A stretch of DNA of 32,437 nt from JAGVSV01 sp040766135 (GTDB lineage: Bacteria > Bacillota > Clostridia > Christensenellales > Aristaeellaceae): the NCBI GenBank assembly GCA_040766135.1, contig JAXGRA010000019.1, forward strand, positions 1 through 32,437, in the 5' to 3' direction. The first letter of the stretch is position 1. Every line of letters starts with the position of its first letter. Made by a program: the position numbers and the translations under genes. The notes beneath the pieces were generated by a model, which saw only the letters and a list, made by a program, of their open reading frames with translations, searched no databases and was not told where the DNA came from. Shown piece by piece: positions 23,350 through 30,010 of the stretch.

Positions 23350-24720
23350 CTATGCCCTCCCTACCACGTCTTCCAGCGCCATTACGCCGTTGCCCTTGAC
23401 GATGACGATGATGCGGTCCTCAGGCTCCAGCGTGTCATCGCCCATGGGCACCACCACGCGTCCAGCGCGCACGATAACAGCCACCAGCGCATCCTTGCGC
23501 ACCTTGAGCGCGCGCAGCGGGATGCCGGTATAGGCGGCGTCCTTTTTGGCAATAAACTCCAGCGCTTCGGCCTTGCCGTCCATCATGCGGTACAGGCGCT
23601 GTACGCCGCTGAGCGGGCTGGCGTTGCCGCGTGTGCGCACCGCGCGCAGGATGGTGTTGCTGGTGACATGCTTGGTGTTGACCACGCTGTCCAGCCCCAA
23701 GTCCTGCAGCAGCTCGGCATAGTTGTCGCGGTTGTTTTTGACAATTACCTTGGGTACGCCCCGGCGGATGGCATACAGCCCGGACATGATGTTTTCCTCG
23801 TCCAGGCCGGACAGCGTGACAAACGCATCGGCATCGGTCAGGCCTTCGTTCTCCAGCAGGTCATGGTCGGTGCCGTCGCCCAGCACGATGTTGGCGCGCG
23901 GCAGCGCCTCGCTTAATTCGCGTGCACGCTCCGGGTCAATCTCCACGATGGTGACGTCCATGTCCATATCCAGCAGCATGCTGGTCAAATAAAACGCAAT
24001 GCGGCTGCCGCCCAGCACCATCACCCGGCGGATATGGCGCGTGTTTTTGCCGATGGCATTAAAAAAGGCGGTGATATTGTGCAGATCGGCGGCCACAAAC
24101 ACGCGGTCATCCGGCGCAAATACAAAGTCGCCCTTGGGGATGATGGCCTGGTGGTTGCGCTCCACCGCGCAGAACAGCACGCGCGGCAGCTCACGGTGCA
24201 CACGGTACAGGTCCTTGAGCATCACGCCGGCCAGCCGCCCGTGTGGCTGCACAACAAAGTCCAGCATCTCCACCCGTCCGCGCGCAAAGGTTTCCACGTT
24301 GCCGGAAAACGGGTATCGCAGGATGCGGCTGATTTCCAGCGCCATGTTGCGCTCCGGATTGATGGCGTAGTCGATAAACAATTCTTTCATCAAAAAAGGC
24401 AGGCTCTTCATGTACTCCGGATCCCGCACGCGCGAGATGGTGTACTTGGCCCCCAACTTTTTTGCCGTCAGGCTGCACAGCATGTTGATTTCATCATTGG
24501 CGGTTACTGCAATCACGACATCGGCGTGCTGCACGCCGGCTTCGGTCAGTGTATCCGTGCTTACGCCGTTGCCCTTGACCACCAAAGCATCCAGGGTGTC
24601 CATGCTGCGTTGCAGCACGGATTCATCGCGGTCAATGATGGTTACCTCATGGCCTTCGCTGACCAGCTGCGCGGCTATATGATGGCCAATTTTGCCATCG
24701 CCGATAACAATAATTCGCAC
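23350..24720 (-). CDS. trkA: Trk potassium transporter regulatory subunit TrkA
   Basis: Cytoplasmic ring-forming gating subunit of Trk, 456 residues, with two RCK repeats. The first Rossmann unit starts RIIVIGDGKIGHHIA and the second VMVLGGSRIAFYL near residue 235. Each is followed by a TrkA-C domain (the last one around AAYTGIPLRALKVRKDALV). The second nucleotide motif is GGSRIA instead of GxGxxG, so nucleotide binding there may be altered. GTG 24720 is taken as the start because GGGAGGA lies 4 bases upstream and the protein begins with the beta strand of the Rossmann fold. The gene continues directly into trkH. Confidence 0.93.
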   Translation of the reverse strand: MRIIVIGDGKIGHHIAAQLVSEGHEVTIIDRDESVLQRSMDTLDALVVKGNGVSTDTLTEAGVQHADVVIAVTANDEINMLCSLTAKKLGAKYTISRVRDPEYMKSLPFLMKELFIDYAINPERNMALEISRILRYPFSGNVETFARGRVEMLDFVVQPHGRLAGVMLKDLYRVHRELPRVLFCAVERNHQAIIPKGDFVFAPDDRVFVAADLHNITAFFNAIGKNTRHIRRVMVLGGSRIAFYLTSMLLDMDMDVTIVEIDPERARELSEALPRANIVLGDGTDHDLLENEGLTDADAFVTLSGLDEENIMSGLYAIRRGVPKVIVKNNRDNYAELLQDLGLDSVVNTKHVTSNTILRAVRTRGNASPLSGVQRLYRMMDGKAEALEFIAKKDAAYTGIPLRALKVRKDALVAVIVRAGRVVVPMGDDTLEPEDRIIVIVKGNGVMALEDVVGRA

Positions 24721-24751
24721 ATTTCCTCCCAGGGGGCGGTAGCCCGTTGCA

Positions 24752-24779
24752 ATTATACGTGCTCCTGACAGGAATGCAA
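24752..24779 (-). promoter_or_regulatory. trkAH promoter with palindrome in its spacer
   Basis: On the minus strand TTGCAT (24774-24779), a 16-base spacer and TATAAT (24752-24757). The spacer contains the perfect palindrome TCCTG-A-CAGGA (24763-24773), a position where a repressor would block RNA polymerase. Confidence 0.6.
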
Positions 24780-24795
24780 ACTGGTATTGCAGTAC

Positions 24796-24820
24796 AAAAA
24801 AACGCCCCGTATCGGGGCGT
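24796..24820 (-). terminator. Intrinsic terminator of the redoxin operon
   Basis: An 8-bp stem, ACGCCCCG with CGGGGCGT, has a 3-base loop. On the minus strand it is followed by seven T (A-run at 24796-24802). It lies 15 bases beyond the redoxin stop and just before the trkAH promoter. Confidence 0.88.
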
Positions 24821-24835
24821 AAAAGAGGCTGGCGA

Positions 24836-25093
24836 TTACAGGGCCTGCTGCAATACGCTGCGGACGATTTCCTTGCTGACGATACCTTCGTGCACCTTTT
24901 TGCCATCAATATAAAACGTAGGAACAAGGTAATAATCATATTGCTCTGCCCTGTCCCGTTGTCGGCGCTCGTCGACCATTTCAATGTCAACCTGGGCCAG
25001 CTCCGGGTGCTCCTTTTGCAGCCGCTTTATCCATTTGATGGCTATCCGGCAATAGGGGCAGGCGGGAAAGTAGAATAGCAGCACCTTTTTCAT
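24836..25093 (-). CDS. Glutaredoxin/thioredoxin-like protein with CPYC
   Basis: Small dithiol redoxin of 85 residues. The active site is C12-P-Y-C15 and the cis-proline is in LVPTFYIDG (P58), so the full thioredoxin-fold core is present. CPYC is the glutaredoxin-type motif, also seen in NrdH-like proteins that feed electrons to ribonucleotide reductases. The start is ATG at 25093; no clear ribosome site is seen, and the gene lies 9 bases after the preceding stop, suggesting translational coupling. Pairing with an NrdD-like gene suggests a job in ribonucleotide reduction or radical-protein repair (inference). Confidence 0.85.
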   Translation of the reverse strand: MKKVLLFYFPACPYCRIAIKWIKRLQKEHPELAQVDIEMVDERRQRDRAEQYDYYLVPTFYIDGKKVHEGIVSKEIVRSVLQQAL

Positions 25094-25102
25094 GCGAGCT
25101 GC

Positions 25103-25381
25103 TTAGACAGGGGCGGACGCGGAATGTTTGACGCGGTCGCGTTCCTCGGCGCGCTTGCCGTTGTTAAAGCGGTCCAGCGTGCCCACCAAGTACCCGGTGA
25201 TGCGGCGGATGCGGTCGAAAGGCTGCGCTGAAAAGCCGTAATCAATGTCTACAAATTCACCATCTATGGTGATGTCCATCGTGACGGGTTCACGGCCAAA
25301 TTTCTCGCGGGCGCGCAGCAAATAAGCGTTGAGTTCTTCCTGGGGCAGCGTGCCGTTGTGCACGCGGATGGTACAATTCAT
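25103..25381 (-). CDS. Stand-alone NrdD C-terminal (glycyl-radical-loop-like) small protein
   Basis: A 92-residue protein whose C-terminal third (RRITGYLVGTLDRFNNGK, then a stretch ending DRVKH) closely resembles the end of class III anaerobic ribonucleotide reductase NrdD. In NrdD this region holds the radical glycine (RRxxGYL); here the matching glycine is G63. The four zinc cysteines that precede this loop in NrdD are missing; the only cysteine is C3. The N-terminal 55 residues (IRVHNGTLPQEELNAYLL, then MDITIDGEFVDIDY) are not recognised. ATG 25381 follows GGAGGA (25389-25394); the longer start at 25453 is upstream of the promoter. Automated pipelines may mislabel it as the full reductase. 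Confidence 0.75.
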   Translation of the reverse strand: MNCTIRVHNGTLPQEELNAYLLRAREKFGREPVTMDITIDGEFVDIDYGFSAQPFDRIRRITGYLVGTLDRFNNGKRAEERDRVKHSASAPV

Positions 25382-25422
25382 GGGGAATCCTCCTTTACAC
25401 AGTTCGGGTGTTGTATATTCAT

Positions 25423-25449
25423 AGTATACCACCTGTAGTGGTGTCTTAA
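25423..25449 (-). promoter_or_regulatory. Promoter of the NrdD-like/redoxin operon with inverted repeat
   Basis: On the minus strand an extended -10 TGG-TATACT (25423-25431) has a weak TTAAGA -35 (25444-25449) at 15 bases. The spacer holds the inverted repeat ACCAC-N5-GTGGT (25428-25442), a possible operator. It does not look like an NrdR box. Confidence 0.5.
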
Positions 25450-25470
25450 TCACCCCACCACAAAATAAAC

Positions 25471-25499
25471 TGGAAAAACATGATAGGTGGGCTTATAAT
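25471..25499 (+). promoter_or_regulatory. Promoter of the GlxR-type dehydrogenase gene
   Basis: TGGAAA (25471-25476), 17-base spacer and TATAAT (25494-25499), divergent from the NrdD-like operon. It fixes the coding start at 25528, because the upstream in-frame ATG at 25480 would be within the promoter. Confidence 0.6.
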
Positions 25500-25527
25500 G
25501 GCAGCATCATCAATGGGGAGGCACTTC

Positions 25528-26388
25528 ATGAACGTAGCATTTATCGGCATTGGGGTTATGGGATCGGGCATGGCGGCCAATTTGTTAAAGGCCGGACATA
25601 CGGTACGGGTATATACGCGTACCCGCGAAAAGGCGCAGGGCGTGCTGGCGCAGGGCGGCATCTGGTGTGACGATATCGCCGGCTGCGTTGCGGGCGTGGA
25701 CGCGGTCATTACCATCGTGGGCTATCCCCGCGATGTAGAGGAAGTATACTTTGGCGCAAATGGCATCCTGGACAGCGCAGCGCCCGGCACCTGTTTGGTG
25801 GACATGACCACCACCGCGCCCGAACTGGCCGTGCGCATTGCCCAGGCTGGTGCGCAGCGAGGCTTCAAGGTGCTGGACGCCCCGGTGTCCGGCGGCGATA
25901 CAGGTGCGCGCAACGGCACGCTGACCATCATGGCCGGCGGGGATCGTGCGGCGTTTGATCAATGCATGCCGCTGTTTGAAGCCATGGGCAAGGTCATCCG
26001 CTATACCGGCGCTGCGGGCACCGGCCAGCACACCAAAATGGCCAACCAGATTGCCATCGCGGGTACGGTAGCCGGCGTGGCTGAAGCCGTGGCGTATGCC
26101 CAAAAGGCGGGGCTTAACATCATGGACACGCTGGCCACCATCGGCACCGGTGCGGCCGGTTCCTGGCAGATGAGCAACAACGGCCCCAAGATGGCGGCGG
26201 GCGATGACGCGCCGGGCTTTTTTATCAAACACTTTATCAAGGACATGAACCTGGCGCTGGACGAAGCGCATGCGCGCGGCCAGGAGCTGCCCGTGTTGGA
26301 GCTGGTAGAAAATATGTATGCCCTGCTGATGGAGCAGGGCATGGGCGAAAAAGGAACGCAGGCGCTGATAGCGCGCTATCTGAAATAA
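25528..26388 (+). CDS. NAD(P)-dependent beta-hydroxyacid dehydrogenase (GlxR/GarR-like)
   Basis: Member of the 3-hydroxyisobutyrate / tartronate-semialdehyde reductase family, 286 residues. The dinucleotide motif GIGVMGSGMA (7-16), the substrate-binding DAPVSGGDTGARNGTL (117-132) and the catalytic lysine K170 with N173 in GQHTKMANQ are all present. Substrate specificity cannot be told; family members reduce tartronate semialdehyde, succinate semialdehyde or similar. GGGGAGG (25515-25521) precedes ATG 25528. The stop is 6 bases from the convergent ROK kinase stop. Confidence 0.92.
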   Translation: MNVAFIGIGVMGSGMAANLLKAGHTVRVYTRTREKAQGVLAQGGIWCDDIAGCVAGVDAVITIVGYPRDVEEVYFGANGILDSAAPGTCLVDMTTTAPELAVRIAQAGAQRGFKVLDAPVSGGDTGARNGTLTIMAGGDRAAFDQCMPLFEAMGKVIRYTGAAGTGQHTKMANQIAIAGTVAGVAEAVAYAQKAGLNIMDTLATIGTGAAGSWQMSNNGPKMAAGDDAPGFFIKHFIKDMNLALDEAHARGQELPVLELVENMYALLMEQGMGEKGTQALIARYLK

Positions 26389-26394
26389 CGAATA

Positions 26395-27261
26395 CTAAGC
26401 AAATTCCATCTCGGCCAGCGCGGCTGCGCCTAAGATGCCGGCATCGTTTTGGAAGGTGGCGCTTTCAATGCGTGTGAAGGGGTTGAATATCTGGAAGGAC
26501 GCGGTGTCCTGCACGGCTTGACGAATGCCGTCGATGACGATATCCCCGGCGTTGGACAGCCCGCCGCCGATGGCGATTATCTCCGGCGCAAAGATCATCA
26601 TCAGCGAGGCCAGGCCCAGCGCCACCTCGTGCAGGTAAGCATGCCAGACATCGGCCAGTTCGCCCGCGCGCACACGGGAGATGACCTCCTTCACCGGCAT
26701 GCCCCCGGCCATCTGGCGCAGCACGCTGGCAGCGGCGTAAGCCTCCCAGCAGCCTATTTGCCCGCAGGAGCAGGGGCGCCCGCCCGCGTGGGTGAGCATG
26801 TGCCCGATCTCGCCGTGCAGGCCGCCATGCCCGCGTAGCGGGCGGTTCTCGGTGATGATGCCGCCGCCGATGCCGGTGCCAAAGGTGACCAGAATGCCGG
26901 TGCTGCAATCCTTGAGCACGCCGTAGGCCGCCTCGGCGTACAGCGCGCACATGGCGTCATTGTCCATGGGGACGGGCTCGCCGAACATCTGCTCAATCAG
27001 CTCGCCCAGCGGCGCATTGAACCAGCCCAGCTGTCCGGCGGTGACATAGCCGCCGCCGTCCATGCTGCCCGCACAGGAAATGCCCACCGGCGCGTTGGGG
27101 AAGCGCTTGCGTGCGGTTTGCACCATATCAAACACAGCCTGCGCCATTTGCGCGGGGTCACGCGGGGAAAACCGGCGGTCGCGGTACACGATGTTCAACC
27201 CATCCTGCACGCAGCCTAATTTAATGGTTGTGCCGCCAATATCAACGCCAATGACTTGCAT
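26395..27261 (-). CDS. ROK family sugar kinase (glucokinase-like)
   Basis: ATP-dependent sugar kinase, 288 residues. DIGGTTIKLG (7-16) is the phosphate-binding loop and D102 in MDNDA the catalytic base. HGEIGH leads into the ROK zinc site (H154, C164, C166 and C171, in CSCGQIGC). There is no N-terminal helix-turn-helix, so it is an enzyme and not a NagC-type repressor. The likely substrate is glucose or a hexosamine such as N-acetylmannosamine. It is divergent from a PfkB kinase; AGGTGAG lies before the ATG at 27261. Confidence 0.9.
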   Translation of the reverse strand: MQVIGVDIGGTTIKLGCVQDGLNIVYRDRRFSPRDPAQMAQAVFDMVQTARKRFPNAPVGISCAGSMDGGGYVTAGQLGWFNAPLGELIEQMFGEPVPMDNDAMCALYAEAAYGVLKDCSTGILVTFGTGIGGGIITENRPLRGHGGLHGEIGHMLTHAGGRPCSCGQIGCWEAYAAASVLRQMAGGMPVKEVISRVRAGELADVWHAYLHEVALGLASLMMIFAPEIIAIGGGLSNAGDIVIDGIRQAVQDTASFQIFNPFTRIESATFQNDAGILGAAALAEMEFA

Positions 27262-27287
27262 ATCTCACCTCACAAAAATCCACCATT

Positions 27288-27317
27288 ATCCTAACACATA
27301 CAGCAGGGTGTATTCAA
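27288..27317 (-). promoter_or_regulatory. Possible promoter of the ROK kinase gene
   Basis: On the minus strand TTGAAT (27312-27317), an 18-base spacer and TAGGAT (27288-27293); the next bases could also give a GATAAT -10. Confidence 0.4.
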
Positions 27318-27328
27318 CGTGCAATTTT

Positions 27329-27348
27329 GGTAAAATCTTACCGATTTT
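27329..27348. repeat. Overlapping inverted repeats between ROK and PfkB genes
   Basis: GGTAA-AATC-TTACC (27329-27342) overlaps AAAATC-TTACC-GATTTT (27332-27348). They lie in the 134-base divergent intergenic region, about 25-45 bases upstream of the likely PfkB -10 (TG-T-TAAAAT, 27370-27378). This placement fits an operator controlling one or both sugar kinases, but no known regulator site is matched. Confidence 0.4.
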
Positions 27349-27395
27349 CAAGCGTTTTCTATATCTTGGTGTTAAAATAGCAGGGAGGTGAGCAC

Positions 27396-28334
27396 ATGAT
27401 CTACACCATGACCCTGCATCCGGCGGTGGACAAAACCGCTATCATTCCCAACTTTGCGCCGGGACGCGTGAATCGCATCACCCAGCTTACCACCGAGGCC
27501 GGCGGCAAGGGCATCAATGTTGCGCGCGCGATTCATGCGCTGGGCGGGGAATGCCTGGCGCTGGGCATTGTGGGCGGCGATACCGGTGCCTGGATATTGG
27601 AACAATTGGACGCATCAGGCATTGTGCACGATTTTTGCCGGATATCCGCCTCTACGCGCACCAACCTCAAGGTGGTTGACCCGGAGCAAGGCCAAACCAC
27701 CGACATCAACGAGCCAGGCACCATGGTGCCGCAGGATGCGCTGGAGCATGTGCTGCACCAGGCGTTGATGCGCACCAACGCGGAGGACATGATGGTGCTA
27801 TCGGGCAGCCTGCCGCCCGGCGCGTCGATACAAGGCATGAAAGCGTGGATTGCCCAGCTGATTCAAAAAGGCGTGCGGGTATGCTTGGATGCCGAAGGTG
27901 GGCTGCTGCGCGAATGGGTGGGACTGGAGCCGTTTTTGATCAAGCCCAATCAGTACGAGTTTGCGCAGCTGACGGGCGTTTCGTCCGCCGACCCGGCCGA
28001 TATAGCCGCGGCTGTGCGCGATACCTGCCCGTCTGATACCCGTGCGGTGGTATCCTTGGGCGCAGATGGTGCAGTGTATGTAGGGCCGGAAGGGATATAT
28101 ATGGCACAGGCGCTGCCGGTAACCGTCATGAGCACCGTGGGCGCGGGCGATACGCTGTTGGCGGCGCTGGCGCTGGGGGCAGATCGGGGTTGGCCGGTGG
28201 AGCGCGCGCTGCGCACCGCGATGGCGGCCGCCGCGCTGTGGGTCAGCCGTGCACCCGGTACGCAGCCGGACTGGGGCACGCTTTCAGACCTGGCAGAACA
28301 GGCCGCTGTAACCAGGATTCCTTTGGTTATATAA
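27396..28334 (+). CDS. PfkB family sugar kinase (1-phosphofructokinase / tagatose-6-phosphate kinase type)
   Basis: ATP-dependent kinase of the FruK/LacC branch, 312 residues. MIYTMTLHPAVDKTA, GGKGINVARAI (the PfkB substrate loop) and the catalytic GAGD (249-252, base D252) are clear. The LSGSLPPG and KPNQYEF stretches are also diagnostic of this branch. GGGAGGTG (27383-27390) precedes ATG 27396. No fruA or other PTS component is in the window, so fructose-1-phosphate, tagatose-6-phosphate and related sugars all remain possible. It is followed by the GDPD gene after 31 bases. Confidence 0.9.
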   Translation: MIYTMTLHPAVDKTAIIPNFAPGRVNRITQLTTEAGGKGINVARAIHALGGECLALGIVGGDTGAWILEQLDASGIVHDFCRISASTRTNLKVVDPEQGQTTDINEPGTMVPQDALEHVLHQALMRTNAEDMMVLSGSLPPGASIQGMKAWIAQLIQKGVRVCLDAEGGLLREWVGLEPFLIKPNQYEFAQLTGVSSADPADIAAAVRDTCPSDTRAVVSLGADGAVYVGPEGIYMAQALPVTVMSTVGAGDTLLAALALGADRGWPVERALRTAMAAAALWVSRAPGTQPDWGTLSDLAEQAAVTRIPLVI

Positions 28335-28365
28335 GAACCATTGTAAAAATAAGGGGGAGGAAATT

Positions 28366-29103
28366 ATGCACAACATCATTACCGAAGGGCACAGGGGGTA
28401 CTGCGCCAAATATCCGGAGAACACCCTGGTATCGTTCCAGGCCGCGCTGGACTTTGGCGTGGATGCGTTTGAATTTGACGTATGGCTGACCAGCGACAAG
28501 GTGCCGGTGCTGATGCACGATGCCACGGCCTACCGCACCTGCGGTGTGGACAAAAAAATCAACGATATGACGCTCGTGCAGGTAAAGCAGCTGGATGCGG
28601 GCAGCAAGTTTGATCCGGCCTTTGCAGGCGAACCGGTGCCCACGCTGGCGGAGGTGCTGGATCTGGTAGTAGACAAGGCCAAGCCGGACTTTATGTTGGG
28701 CGTGGAAATCAAGGACTATACCGAGGAATGCGCCGATGTCACGCTGCATCTGCTCAACGCGCGCAGGCTGACCGACCGTTGCTTCTTTTACTGCTTCAAC
28801 GCGCGCATCATTAAGTATCTGAAGGAACGTTACAAGGTGCGCACCATGGGGTACCCGGATTTTCAGATGCGCGAGTTTTTTGACGGTGCCTATGACTACT
28901 ATGACGACATCGGCATTGCGATGAATATTGCGCGCTCCGAGGTGTTCCCGCTTTTTGCGGCCAAGGGCCTGCCCATGCATTTATACTGCGCCGACAACGA
29001 GGCCGATGTGCGGTTGGCCATCGAAAAAGGCGCCTCCTATATCACTGCCAATGACCCTACCGCGCTGCACACGGTGCTTGGGCGGGAGATTTTGAAGCCG
29101 TAA
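28366..29103 (+). CDS. Glycerophosphodiester phosphodiesterase family protein
   Basis: Hydrolyses glycerophosphodiesters to glycerol-3-phosphate and an alcohol; cytoplasmic, as there is no signal peptide. The 245 residues show the GDPD metal and catalytic set: H9-R10 with PENT (17-20), E36 and D38 in FEFDVW, and the second histidine H51 in LMHDAT. The catalytic TIM barrel ends with DNEADVRLAIEKGASYITAN. GGGGGAGG (28353-28360) precedes ATG 28366. It is probably cotranscribed with the PfkB kinase. Its stop is 1 base from the convergent SDR stop. Confidence 0.92.
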   Translation: MHNIITEGHRGYCAKYPENTLVSFQAALDFGVDAFEFDVWLTSDKVPVLMHDATAYRTCGVDKKINDMTLVQVKQLDAGSKFDPAFAGEPVPTLAEVLDLVVDKAKPDFMLGVEIKDYTEECADVTLHLLNARRLTDRCFFYCFNARIIKYLKERYKVRTMGYPDFQMREFFDGAYDYYDDIGIAMNIARSEVFPLFAAKGLPMHLYCADNEADVRLAIEKGASYITANDPTALHTVLGREILKP

Positions 29104-29104
29104 T

Positions 29105-29824
29105 TCAGCCCAACTGCCACCCCTCATCGCCGTGATAGATCATGCGCGCGCTCATGCCGCCGTCCACCACCAGCGTTTGCCCGGTGATAAACCCGCTGTT
29201 TTCGGAGCACAAAAACAGCACGGCCTGTACGATATCGTTGGGCACGCCCACGCGGTGTACGGCGTGCTGCCCGGCATCGGGGCCCTGATAGGTATGGCCT
29301 GTGGTGTCTATCCAACCCGGCGCGATGGCGTTAACACGCGCGATGCCGGTCAATGACATCGCCAGCGCATGGGTAAGCGCCGTGATGGCTCCCTTGGCGG
29401 CGGAGTAGCTTTCGGTATCGCGCTGGGACTGGAACGCGCGAGTGGAGGAAATGTTGACCACTGCCGCTCCCTGCGTCCAATGCCCCATCAGGCATTTGAC
29501 CAGATAGTACGGCGCTGCTGCGCCTACCTTGAGCGTTTCTACAAAATCCTCGTAGGAGCAGTTGGACAGCCCGCCCCGGGAGCGCATGGCGTTGTTGATC
29601 AAATAATCCACCCGCTCATAGCGCGCAATGACCTGCGCGGTAAACTCCTCAATTACATGGGGGTCGGCTAAATCGCCCACATAGGAAAAATCGCACGGTG
29701 TATCGAACTGCACTTGGTCAATGACGGCCACCTTTGCCCCCGCAGCCGTAAACGCCTGCGCCACCGCGCGGCCAATGCCCTGTGCGCCGCCGGTGACCAC
29801 CGCTACCTTGCCTTCAAAATTCAT
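29105..29824 (-). CDS. Short-chain dehydrogenase/reductase (SDR)
   Basis: NAD(P)-dependent oxidoreductase of the classical SDR family, 239 residues. The cofactor motif is TGGAQGIG (11-18), NNA is at 77-79, the catalytic serine is in NISSTRAF (126/127), and the catalytic pair is Y140 and K144 (YSAAK). The substrate is unknown. ATG 29824 lies 6 bases after AGGAGGAA; a longer start at 29857 overlaps the predicted -10. It has its own promoter, divergent from nrfA. Confidence 0.92.
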   Translation of the reverse strand: MNFEGKVAVVTGGAQGIGRAVAQAFTAAGAKVAVIDQVQFDTPCDFSYVGDLADPHVIEEFTAQVIARYERVDYLINNAMRSRGGLSNCSYEDFVETLKVGAAAPYYLVKCLMGHWTQGAAVVNISSTRAFQSQRDTESYSAAKGAITALTHALAMSLTGIARVNAIAPGWIDTTGHTYQGPDAGQHAVHRVGVPNDIVQAVLFLCSENSGFITGQTLVVDGGMSARMIYHGDEGWQLG

Positions 29825-29852
29825 GCCCGTTCCTCCTGCCTGTGTTTGGTTC

Positions 29853-29880
29853 ATCATACCTGTATTTGCGGCATGTGCAA
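29853..29880 (-). promoter_or_regulatory. Promoter of the SDR gene
   Basis: On the minus strand TTGCAC (29875-29880), a 16-base spacer and TATGAT (29853-29858). Confidence 0.5.
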
Positions 29881-29947
29881 ACCAGAACCAATTGTTCGCA
29901 CGAATTGATTTTTCTTCGTTCTATTTGTGATTTATTTGCTGTTTCGC

Positions 29948-29977
29948 TTGACCAATCTCCTTCTCATACCATATAAT
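29948..29977 (+). promoter_or_regulatory. Promoter of nrfA
   Basis: TTGACC (29948-29953), an 18-base spacer and TATAAT (29972-29977), followed by AAAGGAGG before ATG 30011. The flanking region is notably AT-richer than the window average. No clear FNR/CRP half-site pair is seen upstream. Confidence 0.65.
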
Positions 29978-30010
29978 TCATACTACAAAAGGTAAAGGAG
30001 GTTTCTCCCG

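Noticed and set aside
25382..25453. Longer start of the NrdD-tail protein (25453) giving 116 residues
   Set aside because: The extension spans the promoter and ribosome site, which fit the 25381 start.
29885..29947. FNR/CRP-type site upstream of nrfA (TTGTGA and TTCGCACGAA stretches)
   Set aside because: Half-sites are not paired at the right spacing; the short TTCG-CA-CGAA palindrome is too weak to call.
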